A DNA stretch of 64,000 bases. Source: an uncultured Flavobacteriaceae bacterium (GTDB taxonomy: Bacteria > Bacteroidota > Bacteroidia > Flavobacteriales > Flavobacteriaceae). The translations under genes were made by a program, and so were the position numbers. The notes below the pieces were generated by a model, which worked only from the letters and a program-made list of their open reading frames with translations, had not been told where the DNA came from and made no database searches. Within the stretch, counting starts at the first letter, position 1. Each line of letters opens with the position of its first letter. Positions 25,951-35,702 of this stretch are shown in pieces. The stretch lies in NCBI GenBank assembly GCA_947494715.1, contig CANLWG010000009.1, forward strand, positions 127,405 through 191,404, written 5' to 3'.

Positions 25951-26766
25951 ATGAAAAAGTTATTCACCTTAATTACCTTCTTTTCGCTTTGTGTTGTATT
26001 TGGGCAGGAAGCAATATTGGGAGACACCCCTGGAATCTTAAAAAATGGGGTAATCGTACACCCCGAGTATGAGGGTCCGGAACCGACCAAACCTGGGGCC
26101 ACGGAATTCTACGAGCCCAAGGTTCCCAAAGTCACTCCTGGAACGGATGGCGGTCCACCGAGCGATGCCATCGTTCTTTTTGATGGCTCAAGTTTAGAAG
26201 GATGGGTAAGTTCAAAAGATGGTACTTCTCCCGCTCCATGGCACTTGAACAAAGATGGAAGCATGACCGTTGCCGATAGAACAGGTGATATACAGACCAA
26301 ACAAAAGTTTGGAGATATGCAGTTACATATTGAATGGCGATCACCATTGCCGGTTCAGCGTGATAATCAAAACCGGGGCAATAGCGGTATTTTTATTAGT
26401 GACCTCTATGAGATACAGGTTCTGGATCAAAATGACAACCCCACTTATGTAAATGGCCAAGTGGGCTCCATTTATAAGCAAGGGCCACCACTGGCGATGG
26501 CCTCAGTACCCACAGGAGAGTGGAACACCTATGATATTGTTTATCATACTCCCGAATTTAACGCCAAAGGAGAAAAGATCAAATCAGGTACCGTTACAGT
26601 TATTCATAATGGCGTATTGATCCAGGACCACACTGAAATTAAGGGTACCACGCCTTATATTGGATGGCCCAAAAACCCGCCACATGGCAAAGGCCCGTTA
26701 AAACTCCAAGATCATGGAGACGACAGCCGGGTTAGATATAGGAATATTTGGGTTCGGGAATTGTGA
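25951..26766 (+). CDS. DUF1080 secreted protein (3-keto-disaccharide hydrolase family), second copy
   Basis: A 271-residue paralogue of the preceding gene with a type I signal peptide (MKKLFTLITFFSLCVVFGQ, cleavage near residue 18) and therefore soluble in the periplasm. A proline-rich segment (about 40-65) precedes the domain, which begins IVLFDGSSLEGWVSS. Conserved blocks NRGNSGIFISDLYEIQVLDQ and LQDHGDDSRVRYRNIWVREL match copy 1 in position, but overall similarity is limited, so the two are old paralogues that may differ in substrate. It closes the three-gene group opposite the GMC pair. Confidence 0.92.
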   Translation: MKKLFTLITFFSLCVVFGQEAILGDTPGILKNGVIVHPEYEGPEPTKPGATEFYEPKVPKVTPGTDGGPPSDAIVLFDGSSLEGWVSSKDGTSPAPWHLNKDGSMTVADRTGDIQTKQKFGDMQLHIEWRSPLPVQRDNQNRGNSGIFISDLYEIQVLDQNDNPTYVNGQVGSIYKQGPPLAMASVPTGEWNTYDIVYHTPEFNAKGEKIKSGTVTVIHNGVLIQDHTEIKGTTPYIGWPKNPPHGKGPLKLQDHGDDSRVRYRNIWVREL

Positions 26767-26805
26767 CGCCATTTCGCCTGGATATTTCTTAATTAAAACA
26801 TACGT

Positions 26806-27663
26806 ATGATTCAATCCATGACCGGTTTCGGGAAGCATGTTATACAACTACCCACAAAAAAAATTACGATTGAACTAAAATCGCTCAATAGCAAGAGCTT
26901 GGATTTGAATGCTCGAATGCCCTCAGCTTATCGTGAGAAAGAATTGGAACTCAGAAAGCTCATTGCCCATGAATTGATCAGAGGAAAAGTTGATTTTGGG
27001 CTTTATATAGAATATACCGGGGATGAGACCTCGGCTCAGATAAATGAAGGTGTAGTACGGCAGTATATGAAACAATTGGAGTCCATTGCCCAAGGAGAGG
27101 ACGTACTTCTTATGGAAATGGCCTTACGATTGCCGGATGCTTTAAAAACGGACAAGGACGATATTGATGATGCCGAATATGCAGCCATCCTTGAAACACT
27201 AAAAAAAGCCATTTCCGAAATACAGAAATTCCGTAGCCAAGAAGGCCAAATATTGGAAAAAGATTTTGTAGAACGGATAAATACTTTGGAATCCCTGTTG
27301 GAAGAGGTGAAGACTATGGACCCGGAAAGGCAATCCACGATTCGGGAGCGTCTTGAAAAAGCTATAGCCGATTTAAAAGCGAATGTCGATGCCAACCGTT
27401 TTGAGCAAGAGCTGATTTATTATCTAGAGAAATATGATATTACCGAGGAAAAGGTTCGGCTTGCCAATCATTTGAACTACTTCTCCAAAACGTTGGAATC
27501 GATGGATTCCAACGGAAAGAAATTAGGCTTTATCTGTCAAGAAATCGGCCGTGAAATCAATACCATTGGATCTAAGGCCAATTATGCCCCTATGCAACAA
27601 TTGGTGGTCCAAATGAAGGATGAGCTGGAGAAGATAAAGGAACAAATGTTGAATGTTTTATGA
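26806..27663 (+). CDS. yicC: YicC/YloC-family endoribonuclease
   Basis: A 285-residue YicC-family protein, known in E. coli and Bacillus as an endoribonuclease. The typical N-terminus MIQSMTGFGK and C-terminal end (IGSKANYAPMQQLVVQMKDELEKIKEQ, rich in conserved family positions) are complete. The middle is a long charged coiled coil. It overlaps gmk by 4 bases (ATGA), the standard neighbourhood in many bacteria, and starts 39 bases after the DUF1080 gene. It belongs to the housekeeping part of the window. Confidence 0.95.
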   Translation: MIQSMTGFGKHVIQLPTKKITIELKSLNSKSLDLNARMPSAYREKELELRKLIAHELIRGKVDFGLYIEYTGDETSAQINEGVVRQYMKQLESIAQGEDVLLMEMALRLPDALKTDKDDIDDAEYAAILETLKKAISEIQKFRSQEGQILEKDFVERINTLESLLEEVKTMDPERQSTIRERLEKAIADLKANVDANRFEQELIYYLEKYDITEEKVRLANHLNYFSKTLESMDSNGKKLGFICQEIGREINTIGSKANYAPMQQLVVQMKDELEKIKEQMLNVL

Positions 27664-28271
27664 CAAAGGGGGGTAAGCTAATCATATTTTCGGCCCCTTC
27701 AGGGAGTGGCAAGACAACTATTGTACGTTATCTTTTGGCACAACCGGATTTGAATTTGGCCTTTTCGGTCTCCGCTACTTCAAGGCAAAGGAGAGGTAAA
27801 GAAAAGCAGGGAAAACATTATTACTTTATGTCCGTTTCGGAATTCAAGAACCACATAAAGAACGATGATTTTTTAGAATGGGAAGAGGTGTACCGGGATA
27901 ATTTTTATGGAACGTTAAAAAGCGAAGTAGAACGATTGTGGTCCGAAGGCAAGAACGTAATCTTTGATATTGATGTAGTAGGAGGACTCAGGATAAAAAA
28001 AAAATATCCGGAAAGAACACTTGCTGTTTTCGTAAAACCGCCCAGCGTGGATGAACTAAAGATTAGATTGAAAAAACGGAGCACGGAAAGTGATGACAAG
28101 ATCAATATGCGTATTGCAAAAGCATCCGTTGAAATGGCCACAGCCCCACAGTTTGATAAGATTATCAAGAATTATGATTTGGACAAGGCACTTACAGAAG
28201 CGCATAATCTTGTAGCGGAATTTATTGGGATAACATCCTCGTCGAAAAACGAGGCTCAAAAAGGCAAGTGA
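27660..28271 (+). CDS. gmk: Guanylate kinase
   Basis: Phosphorylates GMP to GDP with ATP; 203 residues, normal length. The P-loop is at about 11-18 (APSGSGKTT), the GMP-binding region follows with SATSRQRRGKEKQGKHYYF, and the lid contains RLKKRSTESDD. The start is inside the yicC stop and its own stop overlaps the nadD start (GTGA), so translation of the three genes is coupled. Confidence 0.97.
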   Translation: MTKGGKLIIFSAPSGSGKTTIVRYLLAQPDLNLAFSVSATSRQRRGKEKQGKHYYFMSVSEFKNHIKNDDFLEWEEVYRDNFYGTLKSEVERLWSEGKNVIFDIDVVGGLRIKKKYPERTLAVFVKPPSVDELKIRLKKRSTESDDKINMRIAKASVEMATAPQFDKIIKNYDLDKALTEAHNLVAEFIGITSSSKNEAQKGK

Positions 28272-28858
28272 AATTGAAGCGAATTGGCCTTTATTTCGGC
28301 ACATTTAACCCTATTCATATCGGCCACCTCATTATCGCCAACCACATGGTGGAGTTTTCCGATCTGGACGAGGTTTGGTTTGTAATTACCCCAAGGAGCC
28401 CCTTTAAGACCAAGCAAACACTTTTGGATGACCATCATCGGTATCAAATGGTATTTGAAGCAGTTAAGGAGTACCCAAAATTAAAATCCAGTAAAATTGA
28501 ATTTGATTTGCCCCAACCCAATTATACGATCGACACCTTAGTGCGTTTGGATGAGAAGTATGGCGACGACAGCGCATTTTCGTTGTTAATGGGTGAAGAC
28601 AATCTCAAAGGGTTTCATAAATGGAAAAATTATGAAGCTATCTTGGAAAACTATGCCCTTTATGTTTATCCGAGAATCTCAAATGGAACAGTGGAGAATC
28701 AATTTAAGGAGCATCCGAAAATCCATTACATAGACGCCCCTATAATGGAAATCTCCTCAACCTTTATCCGCAAAAATCATAATATCGGGAAAAATGTACG
28801 ACCCCTACTCCCCGAAGCGGTTTGGACGTATATGGATGAAATGAATTTTTACAGATAA
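28268..28858 (+). CDS. nadD: Nicotinate-nucleotide adenylyltransferase
   Basis: Adenylates nicotinate mononucleotide in NAD synthesis; 196 residues, GTG start overlapping the gmk stop. The nucleotidyl-transferase motif GLYFGTFNPIHIGHL is at about 6-20 (T/HxGH type) and the second signature ISSTFIRKN near 167-175. Last gene of the yicC-gmk-nadD operon. The 178 bases after it hold no gene. Confidence 0.96.
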   Translation: MKLKRIGLYFGTFNPIHIGHLIIANHMVEFSDLDEVWFVITPRSPFKTKQTLLDDHHRYQMVFEAVKEYPKLKSSKIEFDLPQPNYTIDTLVRLDEKYGDDSAFSLLMGEDNLKGFHKWKNYEAILENYALYVYPRISNGTVENQFKEHPKIHYIDAPIMEISSTFIRKNHNIGKNVRPLLPEAVWTYMDEMNFYR

Positions 28859-29036
28859 TCTTGTTTTTTCTCCATTTAAAAGCTTTTACGCTCAATAAAA
28901 AGCACTTTGTAGGATATCAAATACCCCAGAGCTTTTTAATGAACGCCTTTTCGCTGACCCTAAAATATAACGTTCTAGAAGGAGACTTACAACAATCTAA
29001 ATGGGGTCTTTTGAAGTAAGCTAATTTTAATTGCTT

Positions 29037-30098
29037 TTACTTTAAAATCTTTCTCCCGTTTTCATAATATAATTTACGCAAGGTCTCATCACCCAGATCC
29101 AAACCATTTAAAGGCCAATGGTAGGAGAAATGTTCTTTTACGTAAAAATGCTCGTCGGACGTTTCCAAAATACGAAACGTTGTTTCGTACATGGACTCGC
29201 TAAAACCCATGTCCGTGCCGTATATCAACCTATCTTTATATTTTTGAAAAAATGCCTTAGTCCTTCTAGGAACTGGGGCAATTTCAGCATATCGAGCAGA
29301 AACATCGGCATATAGATTTTCGTATTTGTCAAAGAGCTTTCCTAATATTTCAAGATTGTGACTACAATTGGCCAAATGGCAGGCAATGAAGGTTGTTCCA
29401 GGGTTCTGTTTTACCGCATTTTCCAAAGTGGTGATGAGCTCTTGGTGCATCAAAAGATTTTCATTGGAGGTATTTATCTTCCATGTAAAGGCATTCATTA
29501 GTCCATCATTGTGTTTGTCCATGGGTAGGTACATCCAGTAGGGATCGGCCACATGGATATTAATGGGCATGCCCAGTTCTCCACATCGTTTCAGCAAAGG
29601 TTGTATTCTTTCATCGTCCATGTGCATACCTTTTGCGGCAATGGAGGGTTTTGAATAAAATAATCCGGCACCTTTATCACCTAATTCTCCCACGCCTTTG
29701 GCACCTACCTTAAAACATCGTTCTAGTTCCTTTATCGCTTTTTTGCTCCACCCTTTTTCATTGTATCCAGTATAGTCAAAACCGCACCAGACTTCAAAAC
29801 GATCTCCGAATTGGGAATAGATATTATAAATACTATCAAACCGTTTTCCAGTGGAATAGGTGAGTACTATGGATTTCTCAACCCCATATTTATCCATATT
29901 CCGAATCCATTGATTCAATTCTTCCCTGGACTTTGCATAGGGATGGGTGTGAAAATCGATGACGGGAAACTTTGCCTTTTCAATTTTGGTCTTCGGAACA
30001 TTATAGATAGAAACAGGTTCGAAGTCTTTGAGCAATAAACCTTCTTGGGCAGCACCAAAGGAAATTACAAACAGGACGGGGAGTATGGTTTTTTTCAT
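29037..30098 (-). CDS. Secreted amidohydrolase-family protein (Amidohydro_2)
   Basis: TIM-barrel metal hydrolase or decarboxylase of the Amidohydro_2 family, 353 residues, with a signal peptide (MKKTILPVLFVISFGAAQE, cleavage near 18). Metal-binding pattern: HTH in IDFHTHPYA (about 48-54), His in INIHVADPY, His in IACHLANCSHN and Asp in IYGTDMGFS. The family includes ACMSD-type decarboxylases and 2-pyrone hydrolases; secreted Flavobacteriaceae members have no known substrate. It stands alone, reading toward the nadD gene. Confidence 0.88.
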   Translation of the reverse strand: MKKTILPVLFVISFGAAQEGLLLKDFEPVSIYNVPKTKIEKAKFPVIDFHTHPYAKSREELNQWIRNMDKYGVEKSIVLTYSTGKRFDSIYNIYSQFGDRFEVWCGFDYTGYNEKGWSKKAIKELERCFKVGAKGVGELGDKGAGLFYSKPSIAAKGMHMDDERIQPLLKRCGELGMPINIHVADPYWMYLPMDKHNDGLMNAFTWKINTSNENLLMHQELITTLENAVKQNPGTTFIACHLANCSHNLEILGKLFDKYENLYADVSARYAEIAPVPRRTKAFFQKYKDRLIYGTDMGFSESMYETTFRILETSDEHFYVKEHFSYHWPLNGLDLGDETLRKLYYENGRKILK

Positions 30099-30370
30099 TT
30101 ACATAAATTTACTTTAGATTACTCTGAGCTATTTATAAAATAGGACAGCACCAGCAAATTTTTAGCCCTTAGGGCAATTGCAGGCTGAAATGGATAGTTT
30201 TTGGAAAATCAGGGCTTTACGGAAACAAGATGTCTTTATATTGAAATGACTTTAGTTAGGTCTTTTCAGAATTCGAAAGACTCACCTTATGACCGTTCTA
30301 AGATAGGTCAAAGCCTTGGGAAAATCAAGTATTTAGTTTGGGTAATATTGTACCGTTTGTCTTGGAAATT

Positions 30371-31363
30371 TTAACTGTTCACGTCAAAAAGTGTAACCTC
30401 ATAAGTGAAGTCTTTCATTTCCCCATTAAGATTAACGTCCTCCAGGGTCACGGTATAGGAAATGTCCTCCGGGCTATTGGTATTTACACCTTCGGGCACC
30501 CAGACAATGGTACGATCCCCATAGGCATTGTCCAATTCCTCCAAAGATAATGCGACGGAATTTCCGTTATCATCCTTCATAGAGACTTTGGTAATCTTAA
30601 AATCGGCATTTCGTATAGAGAAGGACCATCGTGAATACACTAGGTTATTGGGAATGTATCCTTCGGGTGGCCATGCAATGAATTCCGGGGCATCCGCGGG
30701 AGGCGAGCCTGCATTTCCGAGTACCCAAATGGCGTTGGCCCTTTCGGTATTCCCAATTCCAATTTCCTGTAATCGTGGCCATAACAGCCATCTTCTATGA
30801 CCTACCGGACCGTTGTCGGATCCTTGATCTCTAATATATGCGTCAATTGCCTGGGCATTTCTGGCCATGGCCAGTAGCGAATTTCCAGCGCCTTCCTTAC
30901 CATCATCACTAAAACACTTCCAACTGTTTGGAGGCGAATGGTCCAAAGCTCCATTGGCGTGCATCATAAGGGCTGACTTTTGGGCCTTTTCACTCTTTGT
31001 AGCATTTTCCGATATTTCATTGTTTAACCCTACTGCTTTTCTAAAATAGGCCAAGCGCATAAATATTTTTTCCTTTGTACCTTGAGGTACAGAACCGGCG
31101 TTACATGAAGGTTCGTCCCCTGTCCAAGGCACATCTTCATTGGTACTAACAGAGGCCAAATAGGAATCCTCAAATAGTTCCTTGGCTGCCAATCTGGCTG
31201 AATTATCCGATGGAAGTTGTCCGTTATCGGTACCTTCATCTTCAAATTGTTCATTATTGGTGCCGTCATCAATATCGGTTGAAGATGCGTCCTTGCTACA
31301 AGACATAATTGTCAAGGCACATATCAGAAGAAATAAGAATGACTTGCGAAGTAATACGTACAT
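30371..31363 (-). CDS. CAP-domain lipoprotein
   Basis: A 330-residue lipoprotein with a CAP (SCP/PR-1) domain. I start it at the ATG 31363, which gives MYVLLRKSFLFLLICALTIMSC, a good SPII signal with lipidated Cys22; an upstream in-frame ATG at 31417 would put 18 extra residues before it. After an acidic Asp/Glu/Asn-rich linker the CAP domain runs about 70-250, with HSPPNSWKCFSDDGKEGAGN and VGHRRWLLWPRLQEIGIG as recognisable blocks, followed by a small beta domain. The function of bacterial CAP lipoproteins is not settled. It is divergent from the Na/phosphate symporter gene. Confidence 0.85.
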   Translation of the reverse strand: MYVLLRKSFLFLLICALTIMSCSKDASSTDIDDGTNNEQFEDEGTDNGQLPSDNSARLAAKELFEDSYLASVSTNEDVPWTGDEPSCNAGSVPQGTKEKIFMRLAYFRKAVGLNNEISENATKSEKAQKSALMMHANGALDHSPPNSWKCFSDDGKEGAGNSLLAMARNAQAIDAYIRDQGSDNGPVGHRRWLLWPRLQEIGIGNTERANAIWVLGNAGSPPADAPEFIAWPPEGYIPNNLVYSRWSFSIRNADFKITKVSMKDDNGNSVALSLEELDNAYGDRTIVWVPEGVNTNSPEDISYTVTLEDVNLNGEMKDFTYEVTLFDVNS

Positions 31364-31562
31364 ACCAGAAATCGTTTGGGTGTACCTCTTAAACGAAGGA
31401 ATTCCCAAAAAGCACATAATTTTTCGATGAATGGAGCAAGTAGCTGAAAGATTTCAATAGAATTATGGGTCAAGGTCTAAAAAATTGTCAAAAAATAATT
31501 TCCAATTTATTTACATTAAACTAACTTTTGCACAAAATAGATATCGCGCAAAAAATGAAAAA

Positions 31563-33314
31563 ATGGAGTACGGTTTAACCGAAATCTTGCAACTTCTAGG
31601 GTCCCTAGGATTGTTTTTGTTCGGTATGAAAGTTATGAGTGATGCACTCATTAGTCTAGCCGGAAAGAAAATGCGCTCTATTCTTGCTTCAATGACCTCT
31701 AATCGGTTTTTGGGCGTAACCACCGGTTTTCTGATCACGTCCCTGATACAATCTTCAAGTGCTACGACCTTAATGGTAGTGAGCTTCTCTAATGCCTCCT
31801 TGCTCACATTGTCAGAATCCATCAGTGTTATCATGGGAGCCAATATAGGAACAACGATTACGGCATGGTTAATTACTATTTTGGGTTTTAAGATTAGTAT
31901 GGGTTCCATTGCGTTGCCTCTAGTAGGATTTGGAGTTCTATTGACCTTTTCCCAAAAGGAAAGAACCAAGGATTGGGGCAGCTTTGTTATTGGATTTGCC
32001 GTATTGTTTATTGGACTTCAATTTTTAAAGGATTCGATGCCCAATATTAACGAACATCCAGGGATGCTGGAATTCTTTAAACGATACACCGATCTTGGAT
32101 TTTTATCGGTATTGTTGTTCTTGTTGATAGGTACTATATTGACTATGGTAATACAGTCCTCCAGTGCCACTATGGCATTGACCTTGATTATGACCGCACA
32201 AGGATGGATTCCATTTCAAATGGCGGCCGCGATGGTCTTAGGGGAAAATATTGGCACAACCATAACCGCAAATATTGCTTCCATCGTGGCCAATTATCAG
32301 GCGAAGAGAACGGCTAGGGCACATCTTGTTTTTAATGTAATAGGTGTGGTCTGGATGCTCGTATTTTTCTATCCTTTTTTAAGACTAATAGCTTGGTTGA
32401 CGGTATGGCTGGGATCCGAATCACCGTATCTCAGTGCCGCTGCCATTCCGGTTGCCATTTCGCTTTTCCATACCATTTTTAATTTGGTCAATACTTTTTT
32501 ACTAATATGGTTTGTTCGTCCGATCGCTAGATTTGTGAAAAAAGTTGTCCCCGAAAAAGATATACCGGAAAAGGAAATAGACCAACCGAAATTTTTGAAC
32601 AAAAAAGTACTCCGCTATCCGGAAACGGCCATTGCGGCTTTGGAAAAGGAGTCCAAATACCTCTATGAAAATGCGCTATTTGAAATCGTTTCCCATGCCA
32701 TGAATATTCATAGGGAAGATATTACGTCAAATCTGAAGGCGAAAAAGATTATTGCAAAGTCCAAAGAAGATTTGGAAGCCAATGTCAGGGAACTTTATTT
32801 GACCAAGGTTAAAAAAATTTACGGGTTGATTATTAAATATGCATCCACCACGCAGAGTGGATTAAAGCTCACCGAGGCGCAAAACGAACGTATTGCCGAA
32901 GTTAGGGCCGCAAATAGGAAAATGGCGGAAATTATTCGGGACGTAGGGGAACTTCAAAGGAATGTATCAAAATATCTCAATTCTGATAATCATCATATCC
33001 AAAAAGAATACGATAGATTTAGAAAAAAATTGACCAAAGTGCTGCGGGCCATATATCTGTTTGCGAAACTCCCTGAAAGTCTAGAGTACTACCCCAAACT
33101 TTTATCGCTTAAGAAAGAGGCACAAAAGGATATGCAACAAGAAAATCTCAGAATAGATAAACTGATAAGGGATGATCTGATTACCGTAGATATGGCATCG
33201 TCCCTGGTAAATGACAGTGACCATGTTAATAGCATCATTAGTAAGTCAATAATTGTAGCAGAACTGCTTTATGCAAGAAGGGACACTTTAATGGGCAATG
33301 GAATGAATACCTAA
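31563..33314 (+). CDS. Na+/phosphate cotransporter with PhoU-like tail (NptA/YjbB type)
   Basis: Membrane protein of 583 residues (ATG 31563; an upstream in-frame TTG at 31485 is unlikely because it would add a charged, non-conserved 26 residues). The two halves carry the inverted-repeat signature QSSSATT and QSSSATM. About eight to ten membrane segments up to residue 360 are followed by a cytosolic helical PhoU-like domain. Moves phosphate across the inner membrane with sodium; direction is uncertain, since E. coli YjbB exports phosphate. Convergent with the PiT gene, with 50 bases between. Confidence 0.9.
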   Translation: MEYGLTEILQLLGSLGLFLFGMKVMSDALISLAGKKMRSILASMTSNRFLGVTTGFLITSLIQSSSATTLMVVSFSNASLLTLSESISVIMGANIGTTITAWLITILGFKISMGSIALPLVGFGVLLTFSQKERTKDWGSFVIGFAVLFIGLQFLKDSMPNINEHPGMLEFFKRYTDLGFLSVLLFLLIGTILTMVIQSSSATMALTLIMTAQGWIPFQMAAAMVLGENIGTTITANIASIVANYQAKRTARAHLVFNVIGVVWMLVFFYPFLRLIAWLTVWLGSESPYLSAAAIPVAISLFHTIFNLVNTFLLIWFVRPIARFVKKVVPEKDIPEKEIDQPKFLNKKVLRYPETAIAALEKESKYLYENALFEIVSHAMNIHREDITSNLKAKKIIAKSKEDLEANVRELYLTKVKKIYGLIIKYASTTQSGLKLTEAQNERIAEVRAANRKMAEIIRDVGELQRNVSKYLNSDNHHIQKEYDRFRKKLTKVLRAIYLFAKLPESLEYYPKLLSLKKEAQKDMQQENLRIDKLIRDDLITVDMASSLVNDSDHVNSIISKSIIVAELLYARRDTLMGNGMNT

Positions 33315-33364
33315 ATTAGATTGACTGGTCTTGGATAGAGATTTGGCACTTCCAGGATGGCGAA

Positions 33365-35623
33365 TTAAACTGTGACAGCGTTTACATGGCCGTCATAAAT
33401 TTCCAATAGGTTCAAAGTAGCTGTAAGCAAATCTTTGGTTTCCGACAGGAGGCTAAAATATAAAGCTGTGTTTTTTGGGCTGGTCTCATCGACCCTAGTT
33501 CGGGTAACCTGTTTTTCTATTTTTTTATTGATGTGATCAAAAAGATTCTGTTTATGGATAATCAAATCCGTGAGGCCGACATACTCCTTGGTTTCAAAGA
33601 TTTGGGTCACCTTGGAAAAAAGATCGCTAACGTATTGATCTGTTTCCTTCAAATCCTTTATTTGATTGAAGCGCAATTTTTTATGATTGTTGTTTACGTG
33701 TTTATACCCTGCCTTGGAAATATATTCCAAAGACTGGGTCATATCCTCCAAATAATTTAACATGGTTATGTAAAAATTACTTGTACCTACGCTGGATTCA
33801 TCCAAATTCTTGATAAAATAGAAGATATTATCCTTTAACTCTTCTACTTCCTTTTCCAATTTGGAGATACTCTTTCTGCTTTTTCTTAATCGGTCAATGT
33901 CATGTTTGGCTAGACCATCTATGCAAAAGGTATATATTTTGTTGGCCCTTTTCATGGTAAGGGCAATATTGTCCGCACTTTCTTCGATAAGCTCCTTGAT
34001 AGAACTACTTTCTGCTCTTTGCAGTTTTTCCTCAATTTTATTTTCCTTTACTTTTTTAGTATGGGAGAGGTAATTTTTTCCGATGAGTAAAAACGCGGTA
34101 ATAAGCAGGATTACTATGGCCACAATTCCACCTAAATGGATGAGGTAGGCTATTATTGCCGCGGCGGTGAAGGCACTAATGGCCGTGAAGAACCATCCGC
34201 CTATTACATTGAGTACACCGGCAACACGATAAACCGCACTTTCCGGACCCCAAGCCCTATCAGCCAAAGAGGTGCCCATTGCCACCATGAAAGTAACATA
34301 GGTGGTGGATAAGGGCAATTTCATGGAAGTTGCAATGGATATCAATACACTGGCAACCATAAGGTTTACGGAGGCCCTCACCAAATCGAACGCAGGAAGA
34401 TCTTGGGTTCTAATTTTGGGCACATACATATAGGGCTTCTCAAACCGTTGGTCTATTTTGGTTCTGAGGGAGAGAGGCCAAATACCTGAAAAGTTTTCCG
34501 TGGCTTTAATGGAGTATTTCACAATTTGTCTAGAAAGGAAATTAGGCTGAAAACGTTCTTCTCCCTCGTCTTGTCTGGATAGGTCTACACTGGTTTTTAC
34601 AACATTTCTTGCCTTGGAAGAAAACCAAAGGGTAACGACCATAATGACCCCTGAAAGTAGCAGAAGCAATGTGGGTGTCCTTACGGCCTGCGTTAGACTT
34701 TCCATGGTATACTGTTCTGCGGCTATGCCAGCTTCGCTCCAACTAGAGTATGACTCAAGTGCGGCCAAAGGAACTCCAATAAAATTTACCAGATCATTTC
34801 CCGCAAAAGCCATAGCCAAGGCGAAAGTGCCAAGAACGATAATCAAGGTATAAATATTGAGTTTAAAAAATGAGGTAATCAACCATGAGATAAATGCCCA
34901 AACAATAAAATTTTCCAGAAGAAAGAGCACAGGATTAGAACTAATATATTCAAGTACAATGGGGTCAAAAATATCCGCACTCTTTAATCCTTTTACTATT
35001 ATAAAATAGACTATTGACGTTATGGCCAATCCGCCAAAAATAGCTCCGATCCATTTGGGCCTTTCCTCAAATTTAAAGGAAATGAGTAATCGTGAGGCAA
35101 ATTGGACAAGGGCGCCAACAGAGAAGGCAACTACTACGGAAAGTAGGATGCCCAAAATAATCTCGGTCGCTTTTTCAGTATTGATATAAGTGGCCAGATC
35201 AACGAAACCACCGCCTACAGTCGAAATTTTTATCAATGAAATGGCCACGGCGGCACCTAATAATTCAAATACAATGGATACTGTTGTGGAAGTTGGCATA
35301 CCCAAGGTGTTGAAAAAATCCAACAGAAGAATATCCGTAATCATTACCGCCATGAATATGATCATGATCTCGGCGAAGACAAATTCTGCGGGATTAAATA
35401 TTCCTTTTCTGGCTACTTCCATCATGCCGCTTGAAGACATTGCGCCAAAGGCAATCCCGACACTGGCAACGATCATAATGGTCCTAAAGGAAATGGCTTT
35501 GGAACCTATTGCTGAGTTTAGAAAGTTGACGGCATCATTGCTGACACCTACCACCAAATCCGTGATAGCAAGCACAGCAAGAGCGATAATCATGAAAAGG
35601 TAAATGTTTTCGCCCATTAACAT
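33365..35623 (-). CDS. PiT-family inorganic phosphate transporter with long cytoplasmic tail
   Basis: A 752-residue inner-membrane phosphate:cation symporter. The PiT signature near the N-terminus reads GVSNDAVNFLNSAIGSKA (about 27-44, in place of the common GANDVANAFG); a second copy-like region is in the middle (FAGNDLVNFIGVPLAAL). Twelve or so membrane segments end near residue 515, followed by a helical PhoU-like domain of over 200 residues, longer than in E. coli PitA. ATGs at 35623 and 35617 are both possible starts. It is convergent with the Na/phosphate symporter gene; why two phosphate carriers are paired here is unknown. Confidence 0.9.
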   Translation of the reverse strand: MLMGENIYLFMIIALAVLAITDLVVGVSNDAVNFLNSAIGSKAISFRTIMIVASVGIAFGAMSSSGMMEVARKGIFNPAEFVFAEIMIIFMAVMITDILLLDFFNTLGMPTSTTVSIVFELLGAAVAISLIKISTVGGGFVDLATYINTEKATEIILGILLSVVVAFSVGALVQFASRLLISFKFEERPKWIGAIFGGLAITSIVYFIIVKGLKSADIFDPIVLEYISSNPVLFLLENFIVWAFISWLITSFFKLNIYTLIIVLGTFALAMAFAGNDLVNFIGVPLAALESYSSWSEAGIAAEQYTMESLTQAVRTPTLLLLLSGVIMVVTLWFSSKARNVVKTSVDLSRQDEGEERFQPNFLSRQIVKYSIKATENFSGIWPLSLRTKIDQRFEKPYMYVPKIRTQDLPAFDLVRASVNLMVASVLISIATSMKLPLSTTYVTFMVAMGTSLADRAWGPESAVYRVAGVLNVIGGWFFTAISAFTAAAIIAYLIHLGGIVAIVILLITAFLLIGKNYLSHTKKVKENKIEEKLQRAESSSIKELIEESADNIALTMKRANKIYTFCIDGLAKHDIDRLRKSRKSISKLEKEVEELKDNIFYFIKNLDESSVGTSNFYITMLNYLEDMTQSLEYISKAGYKHVNNNHKKLRFNQIKDLKETDQYVSDLFSKVTQIFETKEYVGLTDLIIHKQNLFDHINKKIEKQVTRTRVDETSPKNTALYFSLLSETKDLLTATLNLLEIYDGHVNAVTV

Positions 35624-35702
35624 CAAATAAGCACAAAAATGCCATTATAATTTGTTAAGTAAGTTAAAATAAAGTTATGAAAGTTGTTTTCGCAATTTCT
35701 CG

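Noticed and set aside
28896-28938. Terminator after nadD (TAAAAAGC ... GCTTTTTA)
   Set aside because: The arms pair, but the loop is 27 bases and no T tract follows beyond the arm, so it is too weak to list.
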